NCBI GenBank assembly: GCA_029204225.1
Contig: CM055104.1
Span: 56,109,447-56,173,446 of the forward strand
Direction of reading: 5' to 3'
DNA length: 64,000 nucleotides
From: Diphasiastrum complanatum
Taxonomy: Eukaryota; Streptophyta; Lycopodiopsida; Lycopodiales; Lycopodiaceae
In this document: in pieces, positions 1 through 9,216 of the stretch
Numbering within the stretch: the first letter of the stretch is position 1
How the letters are laid out: each line of letters opens with the position of its first letter
Made by a program: the position numbers and the translations under genes
Notes under the pieces: model-generated
The model's database searches: none
What the model was told of the DNA's origin: nothing
The model's input: only the letters and a program-made list of their open reading frames with translations

Positions 1-2
1 TA

Positions 3-560
3 CTGAGAGTACTACAATAGCTCCAGGAAACGAAAGATTATGGACTATGTTATTCGATGGAAGTTGGATTTCACATCGAATCTTATAGTGACGCAAGCTG
101 GGCATCCATGAAGGATGATAGCAAAAGTATTTCAGGAGGTTGTACTCTAGCATCTGGAGTAGCCATACTCTGGATCATCAAGAAGCAAACAGTAGCAGCT
201 CAATCTTCATGTGAAGCGGAATATGTAACAGCAGCCAAGATGGCAAATGAGCTAATCTAGATCAAACAGATGCTGGAAGGACTTGATGAATCTATTTCTA
301 AACATTATGTCTTGTTAATGGATAACACTTCAGCAATCTATCTTACGAAAGATCCTGTATTTCACTCGAAAACAAAGCACATAGCTATCAAGTATCATGT
401 GATTTAGGACTTAGTCGAGAAGAAGATACTGAAGATAGTCTTCATACCCACAGAGGAAATGATAGTTGATATCTCTACGAAGCCACTCAGTAAAGCTTTG
501 TTCGAGAAGTAGCGAAGAAGATTGGGGTTAATCCAACTGCCCACTTTGAGAGGGAGTTGA
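3..560 (+). pseudogene. Ty1/copia polyprotein, RNase H end (decayed, cut by the window edge)
   Basis: In the frame of position 57 the translation is the C-terminal RNase H domain of a copia polyprotein. A GLCYS-like entry is followed by ESYSDASWAS (first catalytic Asp), SCEAEY (catalytic Glu) and the MDNTSAIYL block (third Asp, as in plant copia DNxSAIxL). The KTKHI and TKPL motifs that close the protein follow. Stops at about 18, 258, 405 and 510 (TAG) interrupt the frame, so it is dead. Reading resumes in frame after each stop and ends at a natural TGA at 558-560. Reverse transcriptase would lie left of the window. Family assignment is firm; activity is excluded. Confidence 0.9.
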
Positions 561-958
561 AGAACAACTGAATCCAACATTCCAATTTCAGTAGCCCAAG
601 CCATCTCACCCTCCACAAGCACAAGCTACTTCACTAGCCATTCAGTAGTTTATGGATATGTCCAATGATTCTGATCCCCTAGGGGCAGATGAACGCTTTG
701 TGATGCCCATGATTCCAGGTCTCTATGAACCATATTCTCTCAGAATGGGATTCAAACAATTCCATAAAACTATTGATAGTTTTGATTCTACAATACAATT
801 CCAGTCAGATTAACAAGTAGATCCACAAGATAGTAGAATCAATTGAAGCATTCATGACTAGCACTTCTTCGCTTTCCGGCTACATGCATATGCACTCAGA
901 AATAGGTATGGCTTTATCTATTTTTAGTTCGTTTCATCTATGTCATTTTTGTAATCAT
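561..958. other. Non-coding stretch after copia pol
   Basis: No reading frame of note. It probably holds the 3' untranslated part or LTR of the copia element at 3-560. A purine-rich run at 549-565 could be its polypurine tract, but no second LTR is available to compare. Confidence 0.3.
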
Positions 959-989
959 TTATTTTTCATATGCACTTCGAATTCCTGTC

Positions 990-1494
990 GATTGGAATAG
1001 TTTTCTTTTTGCCATGTGGACCTCAGATTCCGACGGTCCGGCCACGTGGACCACGTAATCCGACGTCCACGTGGCAAGAAAAAAAATCCGACGTCCATGT
1101 GGCAGGAAAAAAAAAAGTGAATTTTTTTTCAAGTTTTTTTTTTCCATGTGGACTTCGGAGTACGACGGCCCCGCCACATGGACGTCGGATTCCGACGTCC
1201 CAAAAAAAATAGAATTTTTTTTTTTCGGTTTTTTTTCCACATGGACGTCAGATTTCGACGTCCACATGGCTGGGCCGTCGGAATCTGACAACCACGTGGC
1301 ATGTTCTCCGGTTCGTTTTTATCGGCCGATTGCCGATTTTGGGCTTGGCATCGGATTCCGACGGATTTTAAATGCGACGGATTCCGACGACCTTATAGCG
1401 ACGCATTTTTCGACGCCCACTTCGATTCAAAAAAAAATTCAAACACGATTTCACGTCGAAAAACCCGTTGGAAATCGCGACAATTCTTGTAGTG
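990..1494. mobile_element. CACTA (En/Spm) element, one terminus with subterminal repeat array
   Basis: The string TTCTTGTAGTG at 1484-1494 is the reverse complement of CACTACAAGAA, the canonical plant CACTA terminal inverted repeat. Inward from it lie many short direct and inverted copies of TCCGACG/CGTCGGA and CCACGTGG/CCACATGG words separated by A or T runs. This is how En/Spm-like elements arrange their transposase-binding subterminal region. GC content is well above the surroundings. The opposite terminus and any transposase are not in the window, so the left limit is approximate. CAT at 1495-1497 would be the 3-bp target duplication. Frames through this DNA (e.g. 959-1291 minus) are artefacts of the repeats. 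Confidence 0.75.
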
Positions 1495-1497
1495 CAT

Positions 1498-1992
1498 AGT
1501 GCATTGGAGGGGTCCATGGGCCATCTATATGAGGGTAGTAGGGTGCCCAGTGGGGGGGGGGATCTCTATTTTTTGCTTTGCTTATGCTCTAGTGTTGCTA
1601 CTAGTGTGTAGAGTGCTTTGTTGTGGTAGTATGCTTAAGGTTTGGATCTTGCTTATGGTATGGGACATAAGTAGGGTTTGTATCTTGAGAATGCTATGGA
1701 GTGTTGTGGTATGCTTGTGATTTTTTTATGGTTAGAAAGGGGGTGCTAGATAGGTCTTGCTTGGAGCTTGGATCTAGCTATGGTTGGGTGGTGAATACTT
1801 GAGGCCAGCTTGTTATCTATCTTTGTGTTTAAAGAGTAGGGACATGGGTGGAGGAGAGATCCTTGGAGACTTGCAAATCCTTACTTGCAGGTGGAGGCAT
1901 CCTAGCTTGGAGTTGGGGAGAATCTTGAAGCTTGCAGGTTGCTTCGAGGACATTTGGAGGCTCTACCTTGGATTTGGAGGACTTTATCACCT
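1498..1992. other. No gene recognised; G/T-rich intergenic DNA
   Basis: Short open frames occur but resemble no protein. There is a run of eight or more G near 1552-1561. Nothing else is supported. Confidence 0.3.
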
Positions 1993-3410
1993 CTACTTGT
2001 AAAAGTAGACTTTGACAAATTTACTGTAATCATCAATAAATGCTATATAATACTTTGAGCCTCCTACTGAGATCATGTTGAAAGGTCCACAGATGTCAGA
2101 ATGCACTAACTCGAGAATCTTGATCGTTTTGTAGGAGTCCTTGACAAAAGGAGTACTTAACATCTTATCCTTCAGACATGCATCACAAGTCATCGAATTG
2201 GTTGCATTCGAGATGCTCACCCATGTGATTGCTCCATGATGGCTTGCTTGATATAGTATCATTGAATTCATATGACATAGTCTCCTGTGCCATAGAGTAT
2301 CTGGCAAATCATCATGAGTCTGATGCACTTGATCTGTAGGTAGGCGTACCTTCAAGTGATACAAGTTATCTTTTCTTCTACCTTGAGTGATCAGTGTACT
2401 GGTACTTGCATCAACAACATTGCATGCTTCGTTTGAGAATGTTACATGCATCCCTACATCAGCTATTCTTGCCACTGATAGCAAGTCTTGTTGTGGTGTA
2501 GGCACGAACAGAACGTCTTCGAGTCGTCTTTCTTTGTCGTTTGTGTTGAGCCATAGTGAACCAATGCCATTCAATCGATTCTACACTTCTAAAATCAGAC
2601 ATGATCCATCTTGATGTAACAAAGTGTGAGGTAGCTCCTGAATCAATAATTACCTCTTGTGTGTCAGGTGTTGATACTGCACACATGTCTGCACAGATGT
2701 ACGTGGTCGAATTTCCGTCATTAGATCTTTCTTCGACCATCTTTGGGCTCACTGGCTCCTCAACATAGGACAGACTATTATTGTTCTCCTATCTACTTTG
2801 AGCTAATTTGTTTTTTGAGTTCTAGTGGCAATCCATGGCTGCATGACCCTTCCTATAATAGTGGATACACTCAATTTTTGGATTTAGCCAACACAAATTG
2901 ACAGTATGTATCTCGCATTTGCATCTCACGCACGTCTTCTTGTCTCCACTCTGCTATTTCGACCTTCTTTTGTTCTTCCATTTGCCTTTGTTGGCTCCTT
3001 CTACTTGCTGATCTCGATTCTGCTTTCAATCTGACTCCCTCTTAGGCTTGAATTGCTTCTTTGTCTTCTCCTTGTTGTTGTAGAGGGCTTGGTCAGAAGC
3101 ATCCTTGTGATCAAGGTGCTCTCGAGCTTCGACTTTTTCTCGAATCTTGACAACAGCCTTTCCGAGTGTCATTGTAGGATTTTTTGCTAATAGCGTTCTG
3201 GTTGTCTAGAAGGATCTTGGTAAGGCTCTCAATAGATAAGTAAGCTGCTTCTCTACTGATACTACATTTTCTCCTCCCAGAATTGTGTAGTGAAAGAAAT
3301 GTTGAAATGGAAAAATAATTCATCTTGACTTTAGGCTTGCTACAAACATTGTACCATGCAAGTATGTTGTTCATAAATGCAAATGCCAAGTTTGGCCTAG
3401 ATAGAACTCG
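1993..3410 (-). pseudogene. Ty1/copia gag C-terminus, protease and start of integrase (truncated)
   Basis: On the minus strand, reading down from 3410, there is a gag tail and then a degenerate zinc knuckle near 2820-2870 (CIHYYRKGHAAMDC; the second Cys is Tyr). The aspartic protease motif DSGATSH follows near 2624-2644. The GAG-pre-integrase block LWHRRLCHMN lies near 2270-2300, and the integrase begins at ELVHSDICGPF (about 2070-2110) and YIAFIDDYSKF. The reading is broken by frameshifts near 2550 and in the gag part. It stops abruptly at 1993, before the integrase catalytic DDE region is complete, so the element is truncated. The N-terminal gag is at 4538-4965, displaced by insertions. Confidence 0.88.
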
Positions 3411-3423
3411 AGATATATAAATT

Positions 3424-4104
3424 TGACATATCTAGTTTGATGATTACAACTTGCATATAGATTGTAGACTTAGAATTAGCAAAAATATGCTAGTAGAAAC
3501 TCGTGGCAATTCACATGCACTAATTGTAAGTGATCATGATAGTGACATGCAAGGCATGCACAAAGTGAAATGCACACATGCATGATGATTTGTACATTTC
3601 TAGTTAGAACTAGGACACTTGGAAAAAGTAGGTAGAGATTCATGCATGAGATGTGACAAATGTCACATAGACTCTAGTTTTCACTTTAGATGTCATCTAA
3701 AGGTAGCTGGATGTGGTTCTACCTTGAGCTACCTCAAACTCCATAAATATGTGTAGCTCTCCTCATCATTTTCGATGAAGAACCAAAGCTTTGTAGCTAT
3801 CTCTTGCCATTTTGGATCCACACCATTTTAACTTGATATCTCTCTATCTTTCTCTCTCTAACTTGTGTTGAGGCTAATGTTAATACACTAATTTCTTATA
3901 CTTTTACTCATTTATGATTCATTACTATCATTCTCCGATGCTTAGCATGCTAGATTGTGGTTAAGCCATAAATTCTATACTAGATCTTGCTATTCAATCT
4001 AGAATCAAGTTATTGCGCTAATCATAAAGCTTAATTAGATCTATCATACTTGTGGATCTTCCCCACATGTGTGAATTCCGGAAATTTTGTCATGGTATCA
4101 GAGC
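3424..4104 (+). mobile_element. LTR-like segment with copia primer-binding site
   Basis: TGGTATCAGAGC at 4093-4104 matches the 3' end of plant initiator-Met tRNA. The DNA just left of it ends in CA (4091-4092), as an LTR should. The segment contains a promoter-like ATAAATAT near 3743 and CT-rich leader DNA near 3840-3870. An inverted match of the end (TTGTCA) is TGACATA at 3424, the likely left end. This insertion splits the copia gag of 1993-4965. No second LTR is present, so it is a remnant. Confidence 0.5.
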
Positions 4105-4133
4105 TAAATTGAGCTTTGCATGATCTGATACCA

Positions 4134-4277
4134 TGTTAGAATATCAATCCACACTCTAGAGAGAACTATCAAACAAGGCAGATAGCTCAGTGGTAGAGCA
4201 TCCCATCCAGTATGAGGGAGGTCCTGGGTTTGAATCCTAGTCTGTCCATCCATATTATGATTTATGGATTTTTAACA
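4134..4277 (+). repeat. 5' LTR of the TRIM (144 bp)
   Basis: Starts TGTTAGAATATC and ends TTTTTAACA, directly followed by the PBS. It holds a tRNA-like segment at 4176-4248. A T5 run at 4269-4273, about 20 bp after that segment, could end a Pol III transcript close to the LTR end. Confidence 0.88.
4176..4248 (+). ncRNA. tRNA-like sequence in the TRIM 5' LTR
   Basis: Acceptor, D and T arms can be drawn: D stem GCTC/GAGC, T stem CTGGG/CCTAG with loop TTTGAAT. A box TAGCTCAGTGG and B box GGTTTGAATCC are present. The acceptor stem pairs at six of seven positions. The anticodon arm is degenerate: TCCC/GGGA with an oversized 11-nt loop, two extra nucleotides and no U33. A charged, decoding tRNA is therefore unlikely. 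Read as tRNA-derived Pol III promoter or structural RNA. Confidence 0.65.
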
Positions 4278-4290
4278 TGGTATCAGAGCC
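4278..4290 (+). promoter_or_regulatory. Primer-binding site (initiator-Met tRNA) of the TRIM
   Basis: TGGTATCAGAGCC, complementary to the 3' end of plant tRNA-iMet, abuts the CA end of the 5' LTR. Confidence 0.88.
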
Positions 4291-4393
4291 AAGTTAGACC
4301 TAACAGTTCATGGTGTCAAAGCCATGGTTAGGTGGCCCAAGTTGTGGGGCAGGTGATAGTTAGGACCCCAACCAAGTGTGGCTTGAGGGGAGG

Positions 4394-4537
4394 TGTTGGA
4401 ATATCAATCCACACTCTAGAGAGAACTATCAAACAGGGCGGATAGCTCAATGGTAGAGCATCCCATCCAGTATGAAGGAGGTCCTGGGTTCGAATCCTAG
4501 TCTGTCCATCCATATTATGATTTATGGATTTCTAACA
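4394..4537 (+). repeat. 3' LTR of the TRIM (144 bp)
   Basis: Starts TGTTGGAATATC and ends TTCTAACA. It has seven transitions relative to the 5' LTR. The T5 run of the 5' copy is TTTCT here. Confidence 0.88.
4436..4508 (+). ncRNA. tRNA-like sequence in the TRIM 3' LTR
   Basis: This is the better preserved copy. Acceptor GGGCGGA pairs with TCTGTCC over all seven positions (two G-T), followed by discriminator A. D stem is GCTC/GAGC, and the T arm CTGGG-TTCGAAT-CCTAG contains a perfect B box GGTTCGAATCC (4487-4497). The A box is TAGCTCAATGG (4443-4453). The anticodon arm is again malformed. The two copies keep the tRNA-defining bases despite LTR divergence. Confidence 0.68.
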
Positions 4538-4965
4538 AGGAATAGATCCTTCATCTTCCTAATGAAGGAAGTGGGGTCTTTACCATCCCACTGTAGGTCT
4601 GTCAGCTGATTTTCTAATAGCATGATCTGACTACGTGATTTCATCTGAAATCTTGTGAGTAATGTATCCTACATCTCTTTTGCTTTAGAGATTGTATCTA
4701 GGTCAAGAGTTAGGCTATCCTCTATGGATGATGATAACATGGCTACTGCCTTGTCATTCTTCTCCCTCCATTCGCGTAGCTCCTTGCCTATAGTTGTAGG
4801 CATCTCCTCAATGCCATCTACCCAGGAGAATAATCCTTCTCCCTTTAGTATCAACGAGATCTTAACCTTCCATGTTAGGAAGTTAGATCTTGATGAATCA
4901 AGGATTGTACAGATCTTGAATTGTATGCTGCTTATTGAAGCCATTGCTGTGAATTGTGTTCTCAC
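4538..4965 (-). pseudogene. Ty1/copia gag N-terminus (same element as 1993-3410)
   Basis: Minus-strand reading from the ATG at 4965 gives a copia gag start: SSRSNFLTWKVKISLILKG with WVDG and then WREKNDKA, typical of plant UBN2-type gag. After a stop and frameshift near 4669 the reading continues through KDPTSFIRKMKDL to the junction with the TRIM at 4538. It lies 76 bp after the PBS at 5041-5051. Coding for this element resumes at about 3410, below the insertions. Confidence 0.8.
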
Positions 4966-5040
4966 TTGTTTATGGTTCTTTGTTTGAATGTTTAGCCTCC
5001 TGGATCTAATAGCTTTTCGGCTATGTCAGACTATGATAGA

Positions 5041-5051
5041 CTCTGATACCA
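5041..5051 (-). promoter_or_regulatory. Primer-binding site of the minus-strand copia element
   Basis: On the minus strand TGGTATCAGAG, the initiator-Met tRNA PBS, sits just upstream of the gag start at 4965. Its LTR should therefore lie at 5052 and above. Confidence 0.75.
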
Positions 5052-5990
5052 CTGATGGAAAGTGAAAATTGAAATTCCAATAAAATTATGGTGACTAACT
5101 GATGGGAGTCTTTCGAATGATTCAGAAAATTATATGCAAAATTGTTCTGATCATGAATAATTTTTGATCAAGAAGAATTCTTGAAAAGATCAATCAAGCT
5201 CTATAACGAAATGAGAAGAATTCACGAACAAATCAATCAGGCTCTATAACGAAACGAAATGAAACGAAGAGAAACTAAGCGAAATGAAATGAAACGAAAC
5301 GAAACTTGAATGAGCTTCGAAATTGATTTATGTTGAAAGCCAAGTGATCGCGAAGCGAAGTGAAACGAAACACGAAATGAAAGTATTCGCGAACAAAATC
5401 AGTTCGTGTGGAATTCAGATATGATTGTTGGTCACTACCGGCTATATCATTCCTACAATCCTCCAGAATATAGACAAACACTACTGATCTACGTTATAGA
5501 TTAATATAACAGTCAACAAAATTAAACCAGTGTGCGGAATTGAATAAACGAGTAAATGAGATACACGAATAATAGCAGACAAATATTCATGCGAGATTAT
5601 ACAATCATTCAGAATAATATACGCATAACAGCTACAATATTATCTATTGATCTTCTGATTTCAAGCACTGTGTGACAGATCCACACAATGCATTGGCATG
5701 AGAGAAATACAATTCTCCCACAATTAGTGTCTCGCTTACTAGCGGACTTCTGGATCTACTGATCCTCTTACAAAATTGTCTCGCTCACAGGTGGACATGT
5801 ATTTTGTATTTTTCGTCTTACTATTTTATGAATCAAGCAGAAAGTATATAGTTCGCGTACTTTTTCATGTAACTTCCCTAATCAGAAAGATTAAACACCT
5901 ATAACCAATCATGGATTACAAGAGTCGCGGATTAGCCACGTCCTAAAGTACTTCTGCTGATGTCACGATATCAGATCAAATATTTGTACC
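5052..5990 (-). repeat. Probable 5' LTR of the minus-strand copia, with GAAAC-type simple repeats
   Basis: Inferred LTR because it lies directly behind the PBS. The right limit is a guess. At 5200-5400 there are many copies of GAAACGAAAC/GAAATGAAAC words, and a direct repeat of a CTCTATAACGAAA block recurs about 48 bp apart (around 5200 and 5248). No gene is seen. Confidence 0.4.
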
Positions 5991-6184
5991 CCATGGTACT
6001 TGGTTAATCTTCTTGGTCCTTTGTGGCGAATGATTTTGTGTAGCGAAACAATTTCGTGTCGTGTGTCGCAAAATTGTTTGCGAACATTTTTGCTTTGTGT
6101 GTCTTCTGTGTCAAAATCAGAATGGAAAGCTAGCAAAGCTTTGACAATTGAAACGTTTTGTTTTTTCACTGAAAAAATATTTGA

Positions 6185-6560
6185 ACTCTATCACAAGTAT
6201 CAAAGTTCCTTGAATCTAGAAAAGTGCCAAATATGGGTCTCCCACGGAGTTGTTCTTGGACATGTGATATCAAGACATGGCATTGCCACAATTATTCCAA
6301 AATCAAGGTTATTGTGGAATTGCCACGACCAACAACAATTCATGGAGTTTATGAGTTTATGGGTCATGCGAACTACTATCAAATTTTTATTATCTTCTTT
6401 GCGAATTTAGCAAGACCTATATACAAACTGACTCTTGTTCCTATTTGGACAGTAGAGGCGTTAGAAGCCTTTGAAAACTTTAAAAAAGCATTAGCTTCAG
6501 CACCAATTAGTTTCTCAGATTGGACCGAATGTTCACCAAGTTGCATAATGATTTCAAGTC
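6185..6560 (+). pseudogene. Ty3/gypsy reverse transcriptase/RNase H fragment
   Basis: Two frames joined by a frameshift near 6290 match the RT C-terminus of gypsy pol: LNLEKCQIWVSHGVVLGHVIS followed by VELPRPTT, VYEFMGHANYYQIFI, FANLARPIYKL and WTVEALEAFENFKKAL. These correspond to the LNLKKC...FLGHxVS, FLGhanYYRxFI and FxxLKxAL blocks. Only about 120 residues survive, with no catalytic YxDD. It is an isolated scrap. Confidence 0.8.
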
Positions 6561-6635
6561 TGTAGATGATTGTCAAATACACAATAAAAAATATAGATTT
6601 GTAGAGTTTTAGTTTGCAGTTGGTTTTTTTTTTTT

Positions 6636-7630
6636 TTGTTAAATATTTCTAACAATTCAGAAACTGCCCCTTCTACTTCTGAAGCTGCTTCTTCTAGCGG
6701 TACAAAATTTGACAAGTCTAAGCCTATGGATATAGAAATTTTGTTTATTGATACAAGCGTTAGTTTAGATGATTGTACAGATTTTGATCCTACTCAAAAT
6801 AGGACATTGTTTATAGGCCCTAGAACTACGACTACTCTTTCTTCTTCTGAAAAAATCTCTAATCACATTGCCTACTTATAATATAGATAATAATTCTTTT
6901 TTGTCACTATCAAATATATCGGATCTTTTTTATCTCACAAAGGCTGAGACTCTTTGCATTTTGAACAAAGAGCTTCATGAATTTTTAGATATAATCTTCT
7001 CCCTGGTGTTGACAATGTAAATCAGGATGAATTTTATTCAGGGAAAGATTGCTTGAAAATGGCTGTGGAGGAGATGCGCCAAAAAGAAGATGATCTTCCT
7101 TCTAAAGAAGAGTTTCTCATATTTCAAAGTCAGCTTGGTTTTCCAAAACCAATTGTCTATTCACCAACCTTATTGACATCAAAAGGTGGACATAATATTG
7201 ATGGAGAGATAGTAATCAAGGAAGACAAAGCCAAACGTGTAAGTTTTGTATTTTATTATGTACTAGTAGATCTGTTATGTCAGATTATATACTAGAGCTT
7301 ACTTTGGATTTTTTCATTTCAGGAAACAATTTTCCTTGATGATTTTGCAATTCGTTGAGAGGGGCAGAGATCTTCTGTTGTTGAATTTTCAAGAGATCAT
7401 GCATTGTGGCATAATCTGAAGTTTTTCAAGAATAATGAGATAAGTGTTGCCCATTCAAAGTTTCATCAACATGGTGATACAATGATTATGACAATCAAGG
7501 CGCTTTCTCATTTTCTTGGAGGACATAATTTTAATAGGGTGTATAAAATAATTTTTGTAAAGAAAACTCTTGCACTTAAAATTTTAGGATATGGAGTTAG
7601 AATTAAAGTAGAACTATTGTGTTACTGTAC
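6636..7630 (+). pseudogene. Unrecognised intron-containing gene, 5' part (split by a copia insertion)
   Basis: I do not recognise the protein. Three open stretches lie in one frame (6636-6881, 7053-7238, 7323-7630). A canonical donor (CGT|GTAAGT, intron from 7239) and acceptor (TTTCATTTCAG, ending 7322) define an 84-bp phase-0 intron that keeps the frame. The first part is Ser/Thr-rich and acidic; the second is charged (MRQKEDDLPSKEEF). One TGA follows FLDDFAIR, and a frameshift lies near 6990. The reading stops where copia DNA begins at 7631. Similar intron-bearing DNA resumes at 11290, so both parts were probably one gene. It could be an old cellular gene or an unassigned DNA-transposon gene. 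Confidence 0.45.
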
Positions 7631-7867
7631 TGTGGGTCCTATCGGTAGATAAGGATCAGTGGGCCTCGCCACGAGGCAAGTCGACGGGACACGTGTCCCG
7701 TCAACGGCAACCTAGGCCATGCATGGGTTGCCATAGTGAAGAACTATATGTACAATGTATTTTCGTTTTGAGACATACAGTTGCTATGTGAGCTTGCTGT
7801 GGAGAGTGTTTTTTGTTTGTGTTAATATGTAGCATGATCTGTGTTCCTATTCGAATAAGATTTTAAG
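7631..7867 (+). repeat. Probable 5' LTR of a copia element
   Basis: DNA that interrupts the gene of 6636-12800. It begins TGTGGGTCC and ends just before the PBS TGGTATCAGAG (7869-7879). The inside contains an inverted GACGGGAC...GTCCCGTC and an AT-rich promoter-like stretch. The end is not a clean CA, so limits are approximate. Confidence 0.5.
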
Positions 7868-7868
7868 T

Positions 7869-7879
7869 TGGTATCAGAG
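7869..7879 (+). promoter_or_regulatory. Primer-binding site (initiator-Met tRNA)
   Basis: TGGTATCAGAG. It stands unusually far (about 1.34 kb) ahead of the gag start at 9217. The intervening leader has no long frame. Confidence 0.7.
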
Positions 7880-9216
7880 TCGTACAGGGAGTTGTACACA
7901 GTAAACGTTGCCATTGAAGAGAGCTTCAGGAGAAGAGCAGTCTTCTGAGAGTTTGGGGTCTACGGCGAGTTGGAGACAGAAAGTAAAGCACTGGTGTATA
8001 GATTCTAGCATACAGAAGCTTACTAAGCTTGAAACTGCGAAAGGATTCAGAGACAGGGCTTGTCAATTGGATCTAAAAAGTGGAGAAATGGAATTTTGAA
8101 AAATTCCATAAAGTAACTGCTTGGGGTTTCGGATTGGTGTGCATTCAATCGGATACCGATTGACAAACGGTTTGAAGTCGTGGATCACCAGTAGTAGGTG
8201 ACCTCTGTGAGCAATGAATCTGGCAAAAACAGTGGTCAGAGGGTTGGTGAAATAGATCTAAAAGTTGACTGGTTCTTTGAAGCTGGGATTTACAACAGTA
8301 AAACTAAGGATTTCTCTCTATATGCTATCTTTTTTGGCGCTTTGAGACTATAGGAGAGGGTGCCCTGATTAGCTTAATCAAATTCTAAGAGGCCACTGAC
8401 AGCCGTGGATAATTGGAGGCACTGGAGTAGTTCTTATGAGAGTGCAAAAACCCTTCACCATAGCCAAAATCTTGCTTTGGAGGAAAGAGGAGGAGGTCAC
8501 GGGCAGTCGCGTGCCCCCAACGCGACTAGTAGCATAGTATATAGAGGTGCTTAGTAGCCTCAAGCAATAGTCTTCAATGCGCAAGCTTGTATCAACCATT
8601 GGATCTTGCTGATCTAAAGTAAAGGGCCAAGATTTTTTAAGGAAGAACGAAAGTGGGAATCTTCAAGTGAGTATTGGATTGCCTTGGGTCCATCTTAAAC
8701 TTCAAGGAAAAGGGCCTGAAGTGCAAAGTGCATTGCAACTTCATTAAAAAATTTCAGTTTGAAGTGAGAGTTGGGCCCAAATTCACTGAAGGGTAGAGTT
8801 TCTTCATTTTGAAGAAACAGTTCAAAAACTAGAAAAGTCCCTATTTTGGGTCATTTATCCATTTTGACCCAAACGAAAGACTATAACCTCCAAATGAAGG
8901 ACACCTAGATTGTGCCTGCAAGTACGGTACCACAAAACAAAGTGATTGTTGTAGAGAAAGTGCTCAGTGGATGTTAAATCTCTTTTGCCCCTTTCAGGGA
9001 GTGGGTAGTCAGGAGTGTGAGTTGAGAAGCATTTCCGTTTGAGAAGCGACTTGGCTTGTGAAACGCCACCTAAGCAGCAGGACACCCTGGTGTGAAATTT
9101 TAGCAGGTCATTAAAGTAAGCTACTGACATCGCCATTGTATTTACAACACGTCTTTTAGCCTACGGTTGTAGTTTTAGGTAGTTTTGGGATGACATCTCC
9201 TCAGTGAGAGTCCATT

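Larger units (their letters stand above)
4134..4537 (+). mobile_element. TRIM retrotransposon with tRNA-like sequences inside its LTRs
   Basis: Two direct repeats of exactly 144 bp (4134-4277 and 4394-4537) begin TG and end CA. They differ at seven positions, all transitions. TGGTATCAGAGCC (initiator-Met tRNA PBS, 4278-4290) directly follows the left repeat, and the purine-rich GCTTGAGGGGAGG (4381-4393) directly precedes the right one. The interior is 116 bp without a frame. This is a complete terminal-repeat retrotransposon in miniature, 404 bp. Each LTR holds a tRNA-like gene with A and B boxes. Flanks (tacca left, aggaa right) do not match, so the left side was probably altered after insertion. 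It is non-autonomous and would need proteins from a copia element. Confidence 0.88.

Noticed and set aside
959-1499. Frames of 80-142 codons on both strands
   Set aside because: Products of the CACTA subterminal repeats and A/T runs; no protein resemblance.
4177-4247. Functional tRNA gene
   Set aside because: Anticodon arm has extra bases and no U33, and the sequence is embedded in LTRs; treated as tRNA-like.
4129-4542. Target-site duplication for the TRIM
   Set aside because: Flanking pentamers tacca and aggaa differ; no duplication can be claimed.
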